Source of the DNA: Biomphalaria glabrata
Taxonomy: Eukaryota > Mollusca > Gastropoda > Planorbidae
DNA: 64,000 nucleotides
NCBI RefSeq assembly: GCF_947242115.1
Contig: NC_074721.1
Span: forward strand, 40,306,754 to 40,370,753
Reading direction: 5' to 3'
Positions 30,746-43,500 of this stretch are shown here, piece by piece; the first letter of the stretch is position 1, and the number at the start of each line of letters is the position of its first letter. A model generated the notes under the pieces. That model searched no databases, was not told the DNA's origin, and saw nothing but the letters and a program-made list of their open reading frames with translations. The position numbers and the translations under genes are program-made.

Positions 30746-31392
30746 AGAATGTGACCTCACACAACTACATTAATTAATGGAATATCTTAAATTTATTTTA
30801 TTTTTATGCGTTTGAAAATAGCTTCACTTAAAATGTGAGCGACATTGCAGCTACCTTGCCATTGACTCATTTCCTTGTCTCTTTGGCTTAGTTTAACAAT
30901 CTACGTTTAACATAAACGTATAGGTCTACATGTTTTAGGTCAAGGTATCAATCCATCAAAGAAAAAGTGATGGCCCTATGGTAGATAAGATACATTTAAA
31001 AAAAAAAAAAAGGGGGGGGGAGATTTTCTCCCCTTTGTGCCGATGTTTCAGAGGGCCGGATGGAACCAAGTTGTGGGCCGGATCTGGCCCGCCGGCCGTA
31101 TTTTGGTCATCACTGATATACTCAAACGAGCAAAGATACTACCATATAAGTATACAAGCTTCACGCAAAGGTTAAGCCCGTTGATTTGATAAGATTAATT
31201 TATTGGTTTCGGTTTGACTACAGTTACCCAATTCAGCATTACCACAGTAACAAAAACAGTGTAGAAGCAAGCATAGGGTCATACTAATGTAGAGCCAGCT
31301 CTTGATGACTTGGGCTCTGGCGTACTTGTGGGTGACGACAAGTGACCTCGAAACACCCTGACACTCCTTAAACTGTGATGTCTTCTTGGACG
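30746..31392. other. Mostly unassigned; a hAT-like MITE end near 31040-31117
   Basis: GGGCCGGATCTGGCCCGCCGG followed by TATTTTGGTCATCACTG is a typical hAT/Charlie-like right end. No matching left end was found. A GGGGGGGG run precedes it. Confidence 0.45.
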
Positions 31393-31861
31393 CAGGGCCA
31401 GATTTAAATACGTGGAGGCTCCGGGGCAGAATTTTGTGGAGGCCCCAACACTTTTTTTTCGAAAGCATGAATAAAAAAAATAATTTTAAATAAAATCTTA
31501 AAGCATACCATATTTAAAAAAAAGAAAGATAGTGCTTGTAAATTATTTTTTGATTTTAATATGCATATTTTAGTAAAAAAAAAATAATTTTAAAGTTTAC
31601 GCCATATTGTAAATCAGGAGAATATGACGAGAATTTGAGCACACTATAAGCGGACATTTTTTTTTAAACCACGTCTCTGTTGCCAACTGTAAGATTTAAA
31701 ATATTGTTTAATAAATTTGTTTTAAAAAAATGTTAAAAAAACAAAACAAACTTCAGTGGCTGACCCGTCGAAATATTTTTTTTTCTCTATTGTGGGAGCC
31801 TATTTTTTTTGTGGAGGTCTCCTGGGCTGTAACCACCCGCCCTCCCTTAAATGAGGCCCTG
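31393..31861. mobile_element. 469-bp MITE candidate
   Basis: Ends CAGGGCCAGATTTAA and TTAAATGAGGCCCTG are inverted repeats, and GTGGAGGC/GGAGGTCTCC blocks lie inside each end. I do not see a clear target duplication (CTTGGACG on the left, GTTCGATG on the right), so the boundaries are less sure. Confidence 0.6.
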
Positions 31862-32296
31862 GTTCGATGCCTTGATCACAAGGTTAAAGCTAGTCGCCTG
31901 AAGTGGTGGAAAGCTTCATCCATTTTGGCAGAGCATCCTGGACAAGCAAGGAGGAAGAATGTCAAAACCCGTATTGGTAAAACTAAAGCAGTTTTTCATC
32001 AGCTGTAAAACTCCTTGGGATCCAGGGAATGAGAATCACCATCAAGATTAAGCTGGCTTTTGTTTTTTTTTTACAATTCTCAGGACGTCCAAATGAAATT
32101 TAATAAAGTGTAATTTTGTTACAATTTAGGAACCATTGAAACAACTGTAAAAGGAGTGAATTTTGTTTTTGAAGGGACAGATACTATTAGAACTGCAACA
32201 ATTTAATTTCTCATATATGGCGTAATGCACAAAGTGTAAAAGAAATTTCCTTATGGATAGCAAATTTTATTATTATTATTATTTTATTATGCTGTT
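31862..32296. other. Unassigned DNA
   Basis: 31862-32010 keeps an open frame reading KVKASRLKWWKASSILAEHP, which might be a LINE or transposase relic, but I do not recognise it. Confidence 0.35.
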
Positions 32297-32530
32297 TAGG
32301 GGGCGCGGTTGCTGAGTGTTTAAGAGCTTGGCGTCCAAACCTGGGGTCCTGTGTTCGAATCTTGGTGAAAACTTGGATTTGAATTTCAGGAGTCCACCCA
32401 GCTCTAATGTGTACCTGCGTTTTGTTAAGGAAGGTAAAGGCGTTTGGTCGTTGTACTGACACATGACACACTTGTTAACCGTTGGCCCATCAGTCTCATG
32501 AATCGCAAGGTCTGCAAAGAAAACTTTTTT
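32297..32530 (+). mobile_element. SINE family A
   Basis: Starts GGGGCGCGGTTGCTGAGTG, has B box GTTCGAATCTT, body CCAGCTCTAATGTGTACCTG, and ends near GCAAGGTCTGCAAAG. Confidence 0.85.
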
Positions 32531-32924
32531 TTTTATTGCGTTTTTTTGTGTGTGTGTATTTTTTTTGTCGATAGACATTAGATCTGGGCAATTAGAATCC
32601 ACCATCTTTCTCGCTTGCACGTGCGCTAATGTGATCACTACTTTGTGAAATGGGTGCATCTTTTGTCAAGTCCGATTACTCGGTTTGTCCAAATAGCTTT
32701 GTATTATTGCCCCTAGCTAACTCCTAACAGCAAAGCCAAGTCACTGGAAGAGTTCTCTTTCCTGTTTCAAGAGTTAAATATTTTTCGTCCTACTAGGGAG
32801 AAACTATGAATCTAATTCTGTTTCTGTTGGTATAAAACTTACTACTGTTGCTATGATAAGCAAAGAACAAAATTCTTTTTTTTTTCTTGACCATTAGTTG
32901 ACGTAGACGAGAGAAACCCTGACA

Positions 32925-35900
32925 ATGCCCAAGTCTTTACTTTTGGTGATGGTCCAGCTGCTGATGACACTCTCAGTGACCTTGGCAGGTCAAGGTAAAG
33001 CATAATAAACATTTGTTACTTATTTTACTGAATAGATATAGAACATCAATGAACGAAACATTAACATACCCAAAAAAAATTGTCAATTTTAATGAATGTA
33101 TGCATTTTTTTCCTAGTACTTTTTCTAATAACAAAATTGAAATCTTCGTCTTAATAAATGGAATAAAATAGTGTCCTGGTTGTCCAGTTATCATTACTAA
33201 AGAAATGGAGGAACACTTTGATATAAATATCTATGAAATATACGTAGACCCACCCCTCCACCAATTGATCGTGGAATAGGAAGAAACAAATTATAATAAA
33301 TAAAACCTAGATTCATAACTTTGTACAGCTTTTTTCCTGAGATTTACACATCGTAAATACAATTTAAATCAACTTAAATGGACTTCTCTAATGTTGACCA
33401 TATATGTCTCGGTGTATTGTTTCAGGTTATTCAACAGCCTGTCCAGGAGGTCAGATCAAGAGTCCAAACTATCCACACAATTACGACGACAATCTTAATC
33501 TTCACTGGACACTAACAGCTCCGACTGACCAAAGGATTATACTCAAGTAAGTAGTCGACCTTCCATTGGTCAGTGATTTATACTGAAGTTAGTAGACATG
33601 TTCCGTTGGTCAATGGTTTATACTGAAGAAAGAAGCTAGCGAAATTCACATTCCTTAAATGACAAATCTGATGTAAATGGTTAGGTCAAAGAGTACCTCT
33701 AAAGTAAGGAGACTGTTGACGTCACATTGGTCAAAGAGTACCTCTGAAGTAAGGCGACTGTTGACGTCACATTGGTCAAAGAGTACCTCTGAAGTAAGGA
33801 GACTGTTGACGTCACATTGGTCGAAGAGTACCTCTGAAGTAAGGAGACAGTTGACGTCACAATGGTCAAAGATTACCTCTGAAGTAAGGAGACAGTTGAC
33901 GTCACATTGGTCGAAGAGTACCTCTGAAGTAAAGAGACAGTTGACGTCACAATGGTCAAAGAGTAACTCTGAAGTAAGGAGACAGTTGACGTCACAATGG
34001 TCAAAGATTACCTCTGAAGTAAGGAGATAGTTGACGTCACAATGGTCAAAGAGTAACTCTGAAGTAAGGAGACAGTTGACGTCACAATGAAATACTATTA
34101 TTGATATTTTGACATTTTCTTTTAGTTATCATGTGACGATTGGATTGAGATGGTTGAAGCTTACTCAAAGAGAAAACAAAACTTAGCCTACATTCCACTC
34201 GGAAATATGTTGTAGACATTTTTTTTTGTCATTTCTAACTGGAAGTAATCGGTATACAATATTGTAATAACTAAAGGGAGTCAACTCAACGAGACATAGA
34301 TGTTTATTTACATGGAGACATGACAAACACATAGGACATCTGCCTTGAGCACAGCATCTTCATCTCGGCTCTAGACTTGGGCGGAAATCGTTCTCTCTCC
34401 TCTCTCATGTCAACATCCTTCCTAGTCTAGTCACGAATAGTGCGCGCCTTCTGCACTGTCTTGGATGGAGGTGTGCATGGCTGGGTTATAATAATATCAG
34501 GTCCCGTCACTCGTCATATTTTCCTATTTTCAGTTTCACAAAGTTACCTGCCCTTGAATGTTGTTGTGATTTTCTGAAGATCTACGCCGGCAGCACTGCA
34601 GACCATGAGCCTATTGCAACGTATTGCTCCGACAAGGAGGAGACTCTCATCGCGTCCCCGGGAAACGCCTTGTTCGTCACCTTCTCTAGCGACGAGACAG
34701 TTTCCGACTCTGGATTCTCAGCCACTTACTTTTGTTTGGGTTGGTTTTAAGCTTTAGTCAATTTTTCTTACAATGAGTTATTTTTTAAAATATCCAGTTC
34801 AGTGTTTCACAAGATATGCACTAACGGAACACTTCGCACATTCGGAGTATTTAATATTCGCTTATTTTAAAGATTTTACATTATTTATTAAATAATGAAT
34901 CCAAACATATTCTAAATTTAGCATTACTATATTTTGAAGTAGTTAGCATCCTTCAGTCATAACCTTTATCTCGTACATGTTTTTATGTGACTGTGGATCC
35001 CTAGTTTGAAGAGAGATTCCCGAGCCAGCCATTTTTCGTTCGGCACGCTTTTCTTACAGAGCTGAGGCCCATATTTTTAGCTGTTCGTAGCATTCTTGGT
35101 CACCGTCTCTCTCCAACTAGTGCGGTCTAGGGTTATATCTTCCCAAAGGTCAGTTTCAAGAATAAAACTAATAACTCCCTAACTAACTATAATACAGACA
35201 TATGGGTATGCAAAAAAAAAAGATTGTTCTAGCTTTGACTGTATTCTTAACTTGAAGATGACAACATCATGATATTAGGCACGATATTTGTAAACTGAAT
35301 TCTAATCTCTGATGTGGCGTCAAGTCTGTTTCTAGACTTTGACTTAATTACAACAAAATAAGAAACTCTTGCATACTTTGAAAGACACAAAGATAAAGGC
35401 ACATTCCTCGTTCCATATGCTATGACGAATAGGTACAAATGCTCTTTCTTCCTTAGTGCTATTAGAGCATGGAATGGGTTGACTGAGTCAGCCAGTAAAA
35501 CCAATGACGTGACACAATTTAAGTCATAGGTTAACATGCATGAATAGATTGACCTAGGAACACGCGTATAACGTTATCATCTTCTATTTTTTAAGTAACG
35601 TCTGTATTTCATTTGATAAGAAGATAAGATTGTAGGATACATAATTGAAATAATGAGCAGCTTCTATTAAAAAAATCATGGTACTCGTCAGACACACTCA
35701 GTACCATATTAAGACTTGAAAAAGCATTAAGTTATTTGAGACATTGAGCCCTTTTGGGGACCTTTGTTAGTCCAGATATGTTAGCGCTGAATATTTTTCG
35801 AGTGCCCTAAACTATAGCTTGTGTTGCCCAGAGGTAAATCCGGCCCTGGACATATAAGACCATCATATTATAGTCGATATATGTACCTTTGTTTCAAATC

Positions 35901-38900
35901 TAAGTCAAAATCTAGATCAGTTCAAAGTTCATATTGATGTTTTTATATAAATTTTTGTCTGCATTTATTTAAAAAATTGTATGTATGTCTACTAGATCTA
36001 GTTATATACACCAATAGTTCGTGGACCCCCTATGATAAACTCTACCCCCTTTCCTTTCCGTATTCACGGACTATAGACGTGGCCGAAGGCCGAGCACATC
36101 GGAGGCACCCTACAACCCCACACTAGCCGCGTACACTTGCAATTCGTGAAACGGTCCCTTGAAGAACGACGTGTGGATTGTTGACTTGGTTTTTGGGGCT
36201 CTCTTTGCATTTCTAGTCTATGCTATGAAATCTTAGGCACCCCTGCGGGAGTCTTATTTTGCTACCTAATTGTTCGTCTTGTAATCGTATCAACCCGGGC
36301 GCCACCTTGAGGATGGGTAGCGTAGCCCTGGGGCTAAAACAACCATCAGTTGTAATGGTGATGTAATCACGGAATATTAAGGGGCGTTAATAATTTGTCT
36401 AAAGAAACTTATGGACAATGTCTGTACCCTAAAATGACAAAGAACGTAAACATAAAGTTTGTTTATGTTTTTATTGTTTTTAAAGCCCATTTAAAAAAAT
36501 GTTTGAAAAATAGATCTACATGTGAATGTAAAAAACATTTTTTTAAAATTATTTTTCATGTTTTATGTAAAAGAGTAAAATAATAAAATCTTATATAAAA
36601 ATCATTATGTAGCAACAGTCTGTTATTATCCTTCTATTCACGCTACAGTTTGGTATTAAATTATTTATCGATAAAAATTTGAGTTCTTAAAATTAATCTG
36701 ATACAATATTCAGATTGCAACAAGTACCTTACAAACCCCACTGGGGATATTTCAAGCCCGCTCTACCCAGACAACTATATAAATGACGCCTCCTGCTCCT
36801 GGCTGATTGAAGTTCCAGAAGGGAATCAAATTCTTCTTACGTAAGTCTTGTAACGAATCCTAATCCATTGATATTCCTCGTTGCCATTAAGTGTCACTGA
36901 AGACTATATAGGTCTACTGCAGGGGCAGACTGGCTATATGTCCGGTGGGCTGGTACCCAAGTGGCCCGAGGGCCACGTAAAGGGCATCATAAAGTATTAA
37001 ATTGCTAAGAATTTTATAGCACTCTGTTGTAAAAGGGCTGTGTTTAAAAATTAAAAAAAAAAACTTAACACACTTTACACTGCCCACAGGTTGCTATGTT
37101 GAACATAATTAAAGAAGACCACCACATAATCACTTCTTTAGATCTGTCAATCACCACATAATCACCTCCTTGGATGTGTCAATATCCACATGCATCACTT
37201 CTTTGGATCTGTCAATCACCACATAATCACTTCTTTGTATCTGTCATTCACCACATAGACACTTCTTTGCTCTGTCAATCACAACATACATTACTTCTTT
37301 GCTCTGTCAATCACCACATACATCACTTCTTTGGCTCTGTCAGTCACCACATACATCACTTCTTTGGCTCTGTCAGTCACCACATAATCACTTCTTTGGC
37401 TCTGTCAGTCACTTCTTTGGCTCTGTCAGTCACCACATACATCACTTCTTTGGCTCTGTCAGTCACCACATACATCACTTCTTTGGCTCTGTCAGTCACC
37501 ACATACATCACTTCTGTGGCTCTGTCAGTCACCACATAATCCCTTCTTTGCTCTGTCAATCACCACATACATCACTTCTATGGCTCTGTCAGTCACCACA
37601 TACATCACTTCTTTGGCTCTGTCAGTCACCACATACATCACTTCTTTGGCTCTGTCAGTCACCACATACATCACTTCTTTGGCTCTGTCAGTCACCACAT
37701 ACATCACTTCTGTGGCTCTGTCAGTCACCACATAATCCCTTCTTTGTCTCTGTCAAACACCACATACATCACTTCTGTGGCTCTGTCAGTCACCACATAC
37801 ATCACTTCTTTTGCTCTGTCAATCACCACATACATCACTTCTGTGGCTCTGTCAGTCACCACATAATCCCTTCTTTGGCTCTGTCGATCACCACATACAT
37901 CACTTCTTTTGCTCTGTCAATCACCACATACATCACTTCTTTTGCTCTGTCAATCACCACATACATCACTTCTTTGGCTTTGTCAGTCACCACATACATC
38001 ACTTCTTTGGATCTGTCAATCACCACATACATTATTTCTGTGGGTCTGTCAATCAACACATACATCACTTCTGTGGCTCTGTCAATCACCACATACATCA
38101 CTTTTTTGGCTCTGTCAATCACCACATACATCACTTTTTTGGCTCTGTCAATCACCACATACATCACTTCTTTGGCTCTGTCAATCACCACATACATCAC
38201 TTCTTTGGCTCTGTCAGTCACCACATACATCACTTCTTTGGATCTGTCAATCACCACATACATCACTTCTTTGGATCTGTCATTCACCATATACATCACT
38301 TCTTTGGCTCTGTCAATTACCACATACATCACTTCTTTGTCTCTGTCAATCACCACATACATCACTTCTTTGTCTCTGTCAATCACCACATACATCACTT
38401 CTTTGGATCTGTCAATCACCACATACATCACTTCTTTGAATCTGTCAATCACCACATACATCACTTCTTTGTCTCTGTCAATCACCACATACATCACTTC
38501 TTTGTCTCTGTCAATCACCACATACATCACTTCTTTGTCTCTGTCAATCACCACATACATCACTTCTTTGTCTCTGTCAATCAACACATACATCACTTCT
38601 TTGGCTCTGTCAATCACCACAAAATCACTTCTTTGGCTCTGTCAATCACCACATACATCACTTCTTTGGCTCTGTCAGTCACCACAAAATCACTTCTTTG
38701 GATCTGTCAATCACCACATACATCACTTCTTTGGATCTGTCAATCACCACATACATCACTTCTTTGGCTCTGTCAATCACCACATAATCACTTCTTTGGC
38801 TCTGTCAGTCACCACATAATCACTTCTTTGGCTCTGTCAATCACCACATAATCACTTCTTTGGCTCTGTCAGTCACCACATAATCACTTCTTTGGCTCTG

Positions 38901-39982
38901 TCAATCACCACATACATCACTTCTTTGGATCTGTCAGTCACCACATACATCACTTCTTGGGCTCTGTCAATCACCACATAATCACTTCTTTGGCTCTGTC
39001 AATCACCACATAATCACTTCTTTGGCTCTGTCAATCACCACATAATCACTTCTTTGGCTCTGTCAATCACCACATAATCACTTCTTTGGATCTGTCAATC
39101 ACCACATAATCACTTCTTTGGCTCTGTCAGTCACCACATAATCACTTCTTTGGATCTGTCAATCACCACATAATCACTTCTTTGGCTCTGTCAATCACCA
39201 CATAATCACTTCTTTGGCTCTGTCAGTCACTTCTTTGGCTCTGTGTTTCACACTATGTTCATCCTGAACTGCACAGCTTCGTCAGACTCGAACTGGAGTG
39301 TGACAGTGACAAGGTCCAGGTCTACGACGGGAAAGACGATGGGGCTGACCTTATCGTTGACCTTTGCACCTACCCGAGTGAGAATGCCCTTTTGTCCTCC
39401 TCCAACACACTCTATGTGACCTTCACCTCTGACAGCTCCACGACGTACCCTGGCTTTCTGGCAACTTACACAGAATACAGTAAGACATCTTTTAAATTGT
39501 ATAATTTTATCTATCATATATATGTCAGCAGAAAGATATTTGATTCTAAACCCACATCCTACACCAAAACGGGAAGATAGATAGATAGATAGATTTCCAT
39601 GTTATTGAACACGATTTTAAAGGCGGCTCAAGTAAATTCCCAATACAATGTGTCTTTACGACTAACCAACGGTTCAATTACATTTAGTAAAAAGTTACTT
39701 GAGTGTCTCGTTATTGTCGTAAACACTTGGACCATGCTTATATTATTGCAGCTTGCGGAGATGTCCTAACAGACTCCTCTGGTAGTTTCACCAGCCCAAA
39801 CTACCCCGGAAACTACTATAGCAACTTGAACTGTGAATGGACAATCAGAGTACAGGAGAATTGTGTTGTGTTACTGAAGTAAGGACTTACTCAATATATT
39901 ATTATGTTTTTGTTTGGCTTTTTCAATTCTATGAACTTGATTGTACTTCTCCTATCTTGCTAGTCCTTCAAAAGAACGCAAA

Positions 39983-40025
<43 letters not shown>

Positions 40026-40554
40026 ATTCAAAGGTTCCTGCCAATTGTACACATTTATTGTTTTCGTATTGTCAACTAAAATTTGCTACAGACTAATTAT
40101 AACATCACAAACGAAAAGACTAGAAATAGGATTACAGTGGCTATTGGGACCCACCACGATGACCTGCCGACCACTCTCAAAAAGCGTAAACTAAAACTCT
40201 ATGGCCGTATTACAAGGTCTTCGGAGCTCGCAAACACCTTCCTTCAGGGAACAGTACCAGGAAAAAGAAGAAAAGGCAGACAGAGAAAGCGATGGGAAGA
40301 CGCCATAAAAGAATGGACGGGCTTTCATTGAAAGAGATTCTATCCAAGGCTAAAGACAGAGGAAAGGAAAAAAAAATGGTCAACAGATCATGTGTGGTGC
40401 CCTAATGTTTTGTCAGACAAAGAAAGTGCTCCTCAAAATAATGTCCGCAGACCCCGAGGGTAAGAGGTCCATAGAAAAATGAAAATTGTATATATTTATA
40501 ATAGCCTCTTTGCTAAGGAATGAGTGAAAGAATACTAACATCGTGATTGGCCCG

Positions 40555-40590
<36 letters not shown>

Positions 40591-43500
40591 ATATATATAA
40601 ATATCTTTTTCTTTCGCCCTTTTTTCTGTTTCTCTCTTTCTGTCTCTTTTTTCTGTTTCTCTCTTTCTATATCTCTTTTTTCTGTTTCTGTACAGCCCTC
40701 TCGCTCTTTTTATCTATGTCTCTCTCTTTTTTTTTTTTTTTGGCCTTTTTTCTGAATCTCTCTATTTTTGCTCTCTTTCTTTTCTCTTCTTTTTTATCTC
40801 TCTAATTTTTCTTCCCCTCTTTCTCTTCTCTTCTCTTCTCTTTTTCTCTTCTTTCTCACCTCTCTTTTCTAGGTGACTTATGCAAGCATTGGTTTAAAAG
40901 TTGAACCGTGCTGAGGCTGTTGTCTACATTTGTGGTTTCTGTTTTTTTCAGTCGGACAAATGTAGAAGCTTTCTGGTACCAGTTAGACTGGAACCGTGCG
41001 CTGTGTATGCGGCATGGCCCGGTTTGGCCTATTCTACAGATATGGCTGTCTACCGCTGGGAGTCCTCAAAAAGGACACGGGACGGGGAAGGCCTGGTTGT
41101 TGGATAAAAGCCTTTCTAACAACCAACGGGATAATGGCGCCCACGTAAGCGCCGATTCCCTACTGGACTTCGCAAAAGGTACCAGTTAGGATTAGCCGTA
41201 CAAGTTTTATATGGAAGAAAAAAAAACACAAAAAAACCCATAAAAAAATACTTAAAAAAAACAAAAACAAAGCTAATATTAAGCGTACTCTTATCAATTA
41301 GTTTGGATCAGTCTTGTAATAAAATTTGGAATAGATCTAAGCTAACAATAACAAAAAGCAAGTATAAAAATAATAAAAGGGGGAACGACCTGAATTCGAA
41401 TTCATGGCTCAAGCTTTTTCAGGCTTCTCTAGCCAACACGTTAGGCACTCTGCTAGTGGAGAGATAATGAACATAGTTGTAGAGTTATCTATTGTTTCGA
41501 TAGTCTCGTCCTATTTTTCCTGTTGTGTTAACGAAGACTATGTAAAAATGGGGGAACAAATTCAGCTTATACCACCACTTCAGTCAAGTACAAATTATTT
41601 CCCTTGTTTAAGATACCTAACAAAATAATTAATTACCTAGTAGATTTATTTAAATTGAATTTTGTGTGTGTCAGGTTAAAGAAACAATTGTGTAAATTTC
41701 CAGTTTGATCCGAGATTGGGTGCTGGAGAAATAGCGTGTAAAACGTTTGACCGGATATACTGACAGAGCGTTGTACAAATCGTGCGTTCACGTATGTATG
41801 ATATTGGACCTGAACATGGTTCATTGGAGGCCATAGGCGAAGTGAATTTGTTGGCCACAAATGAAGTGGAGGCCATAGGCGAAGTGAATTTTTTGGCCAC
41901 AAATGAAGTGGAGGCCATAGGCGAAGTGAATTTGTTGGCCACAAATGAAGTGGAGGCCATAGGCGAAGTGAATTTGTTGGCCACAAATGAAGTGGAGGCC
42001 ATAGGCGAAGTGAATTTTTTGGCCACAAATGAAGTGGAGGCCATAGGCGAAGTGAATTTGTTGGCCACAAATGAAGTGGAGGCCATAGGCGAAGTGAATT
42101 TGTTGGCCAAAAAAAAGTGGAGGCCATAGGTGAAATGAATTTGTTGGCCACAAATGAAGTGGAGGCCATAGGCGAAGTGAATTTGTAGGCCCCAAATGAA
42201 GTGGAGGCCATAGGCGAAGTGAATTTGTTGGCCACAAATGAAGTGGAGGCCATAGGCGAAGTGAATTTGTTGGCCACAAATGAAGTGGAGGCCATAGGCG
42301 AAGTGAATTTGTAGGCCCCAAATGAAATGGAGGCCATAGGCGAAGTGAATTTGTAGGCCCCAAATGAAGTGGAGGCCATAGGCGAAGTGAATTTGTTGGC
42401 CACAAATGAAGTGGAGGCCATAGGCGAAGTGAATTTGTAGGCCCCAAATGAAATGGAGGCCATAGGCGAAGTGAATTTGTAGGCCCCAAATGAAATGGAG
42501 GCCATAGGCGAAGTGAATTTGTTGGCCACAAATGAAGTGGAGGCCATAGGCGAAGTGAATTTGTAGGCCCCAAATGAAATGGAGGCCATAGGCGAAGTGA
42601 ATTTGTAGGCCCCAAATGAAATGGAGGCCATAGGCGAAGTGAATTTGTTGGCCACAAATGAAGTGGAGGTCATAGGCGAAGTGAATTTGTAGGCCACAAA
42701 TAAAGTAGAAAAATAAAAAATTAACAGCGAAAAAAAATGTGTCATTGTGAAATTAAGTAGATTTATGAAGCCTCATGCTTTAGAGGCGACATTAGATTAT
42801 CACACTACCACATATCTTCTTTTTTTTGAGGTAACGTCTGTATTTTTTAAGGGAAGATATTTGTAGATTCGGAAACTGCTAAGAAAATTGCATGTGCCAG
42901 AACAAAAAAACAGAGGTAGCTATAATAAACAATGTCTTTGATCTCATCCTCTTGCAAAAGTGCTACAGAAGTTAAATGGCTTTGGCTGTTTCGGGGTCGC
43001 TACAGATGCAGTACATGTACTATAACTACTTATAGGTGTTAATATTTGGTCGTTGGTTTGTAGCTCCGAGAGGCTAGTATACAACTAAAACGATATAGGC
43101 TTATTAAGTAATTTTAAATGAAATAAACTGGACATCTTTTGAAAGACTAACAGAATAAAACTTTAATTTATAAATATACATAGATTCAAGTTGGAAGTAG
43201 ACGTGTTTGTATAAATACAAAGGGAATGATAATTTAAACAAGATATAAATAACTCAGTATCGATACACGTCATTTCCGTCTTGCTAGTTTCTCCTTATTC
43301 TACTTGCATGCTAGTATTTATTAACTTACGACAGACTACCTCGCAGTTTCATCAGAACTCTTCATTCTACACAACCAAATACATCCGCCCTACTTGTCTC
43401 ATGGCTACATTAAAAAAAACTCAAAAAACTCAAAAAAAAAAAAACACGTACTCTTCATAGCAACTTCCTTTTGCTTTCTTAACCTCTTCTTCATACTGAG

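Noticed and set aside
33677-34030. Ser/Thr/Lys-rich repeat protein of 117 codons
   Set aside because: It is the 45-bp intronic array of the CUB gene, between two well-supported exons.
37299-38819. A 506-codon open frame and several other long ones in the same stretch
   Set aside because: They are produced by a 33-bp satellite whose period keeps all three frames open; the same span is open on both strands and has no splice or start context.
37119-39245. CRISPR-like array of regular direct repeats
   Set aside because: There are no unique spacers; the whole unit is repeated, and the sequence is eukaryotic.
41633-42745. Open frames of 370 and 278 codons on the minus strand
   Set aside because: Translations of the 42-bp array, open in two frames at once.
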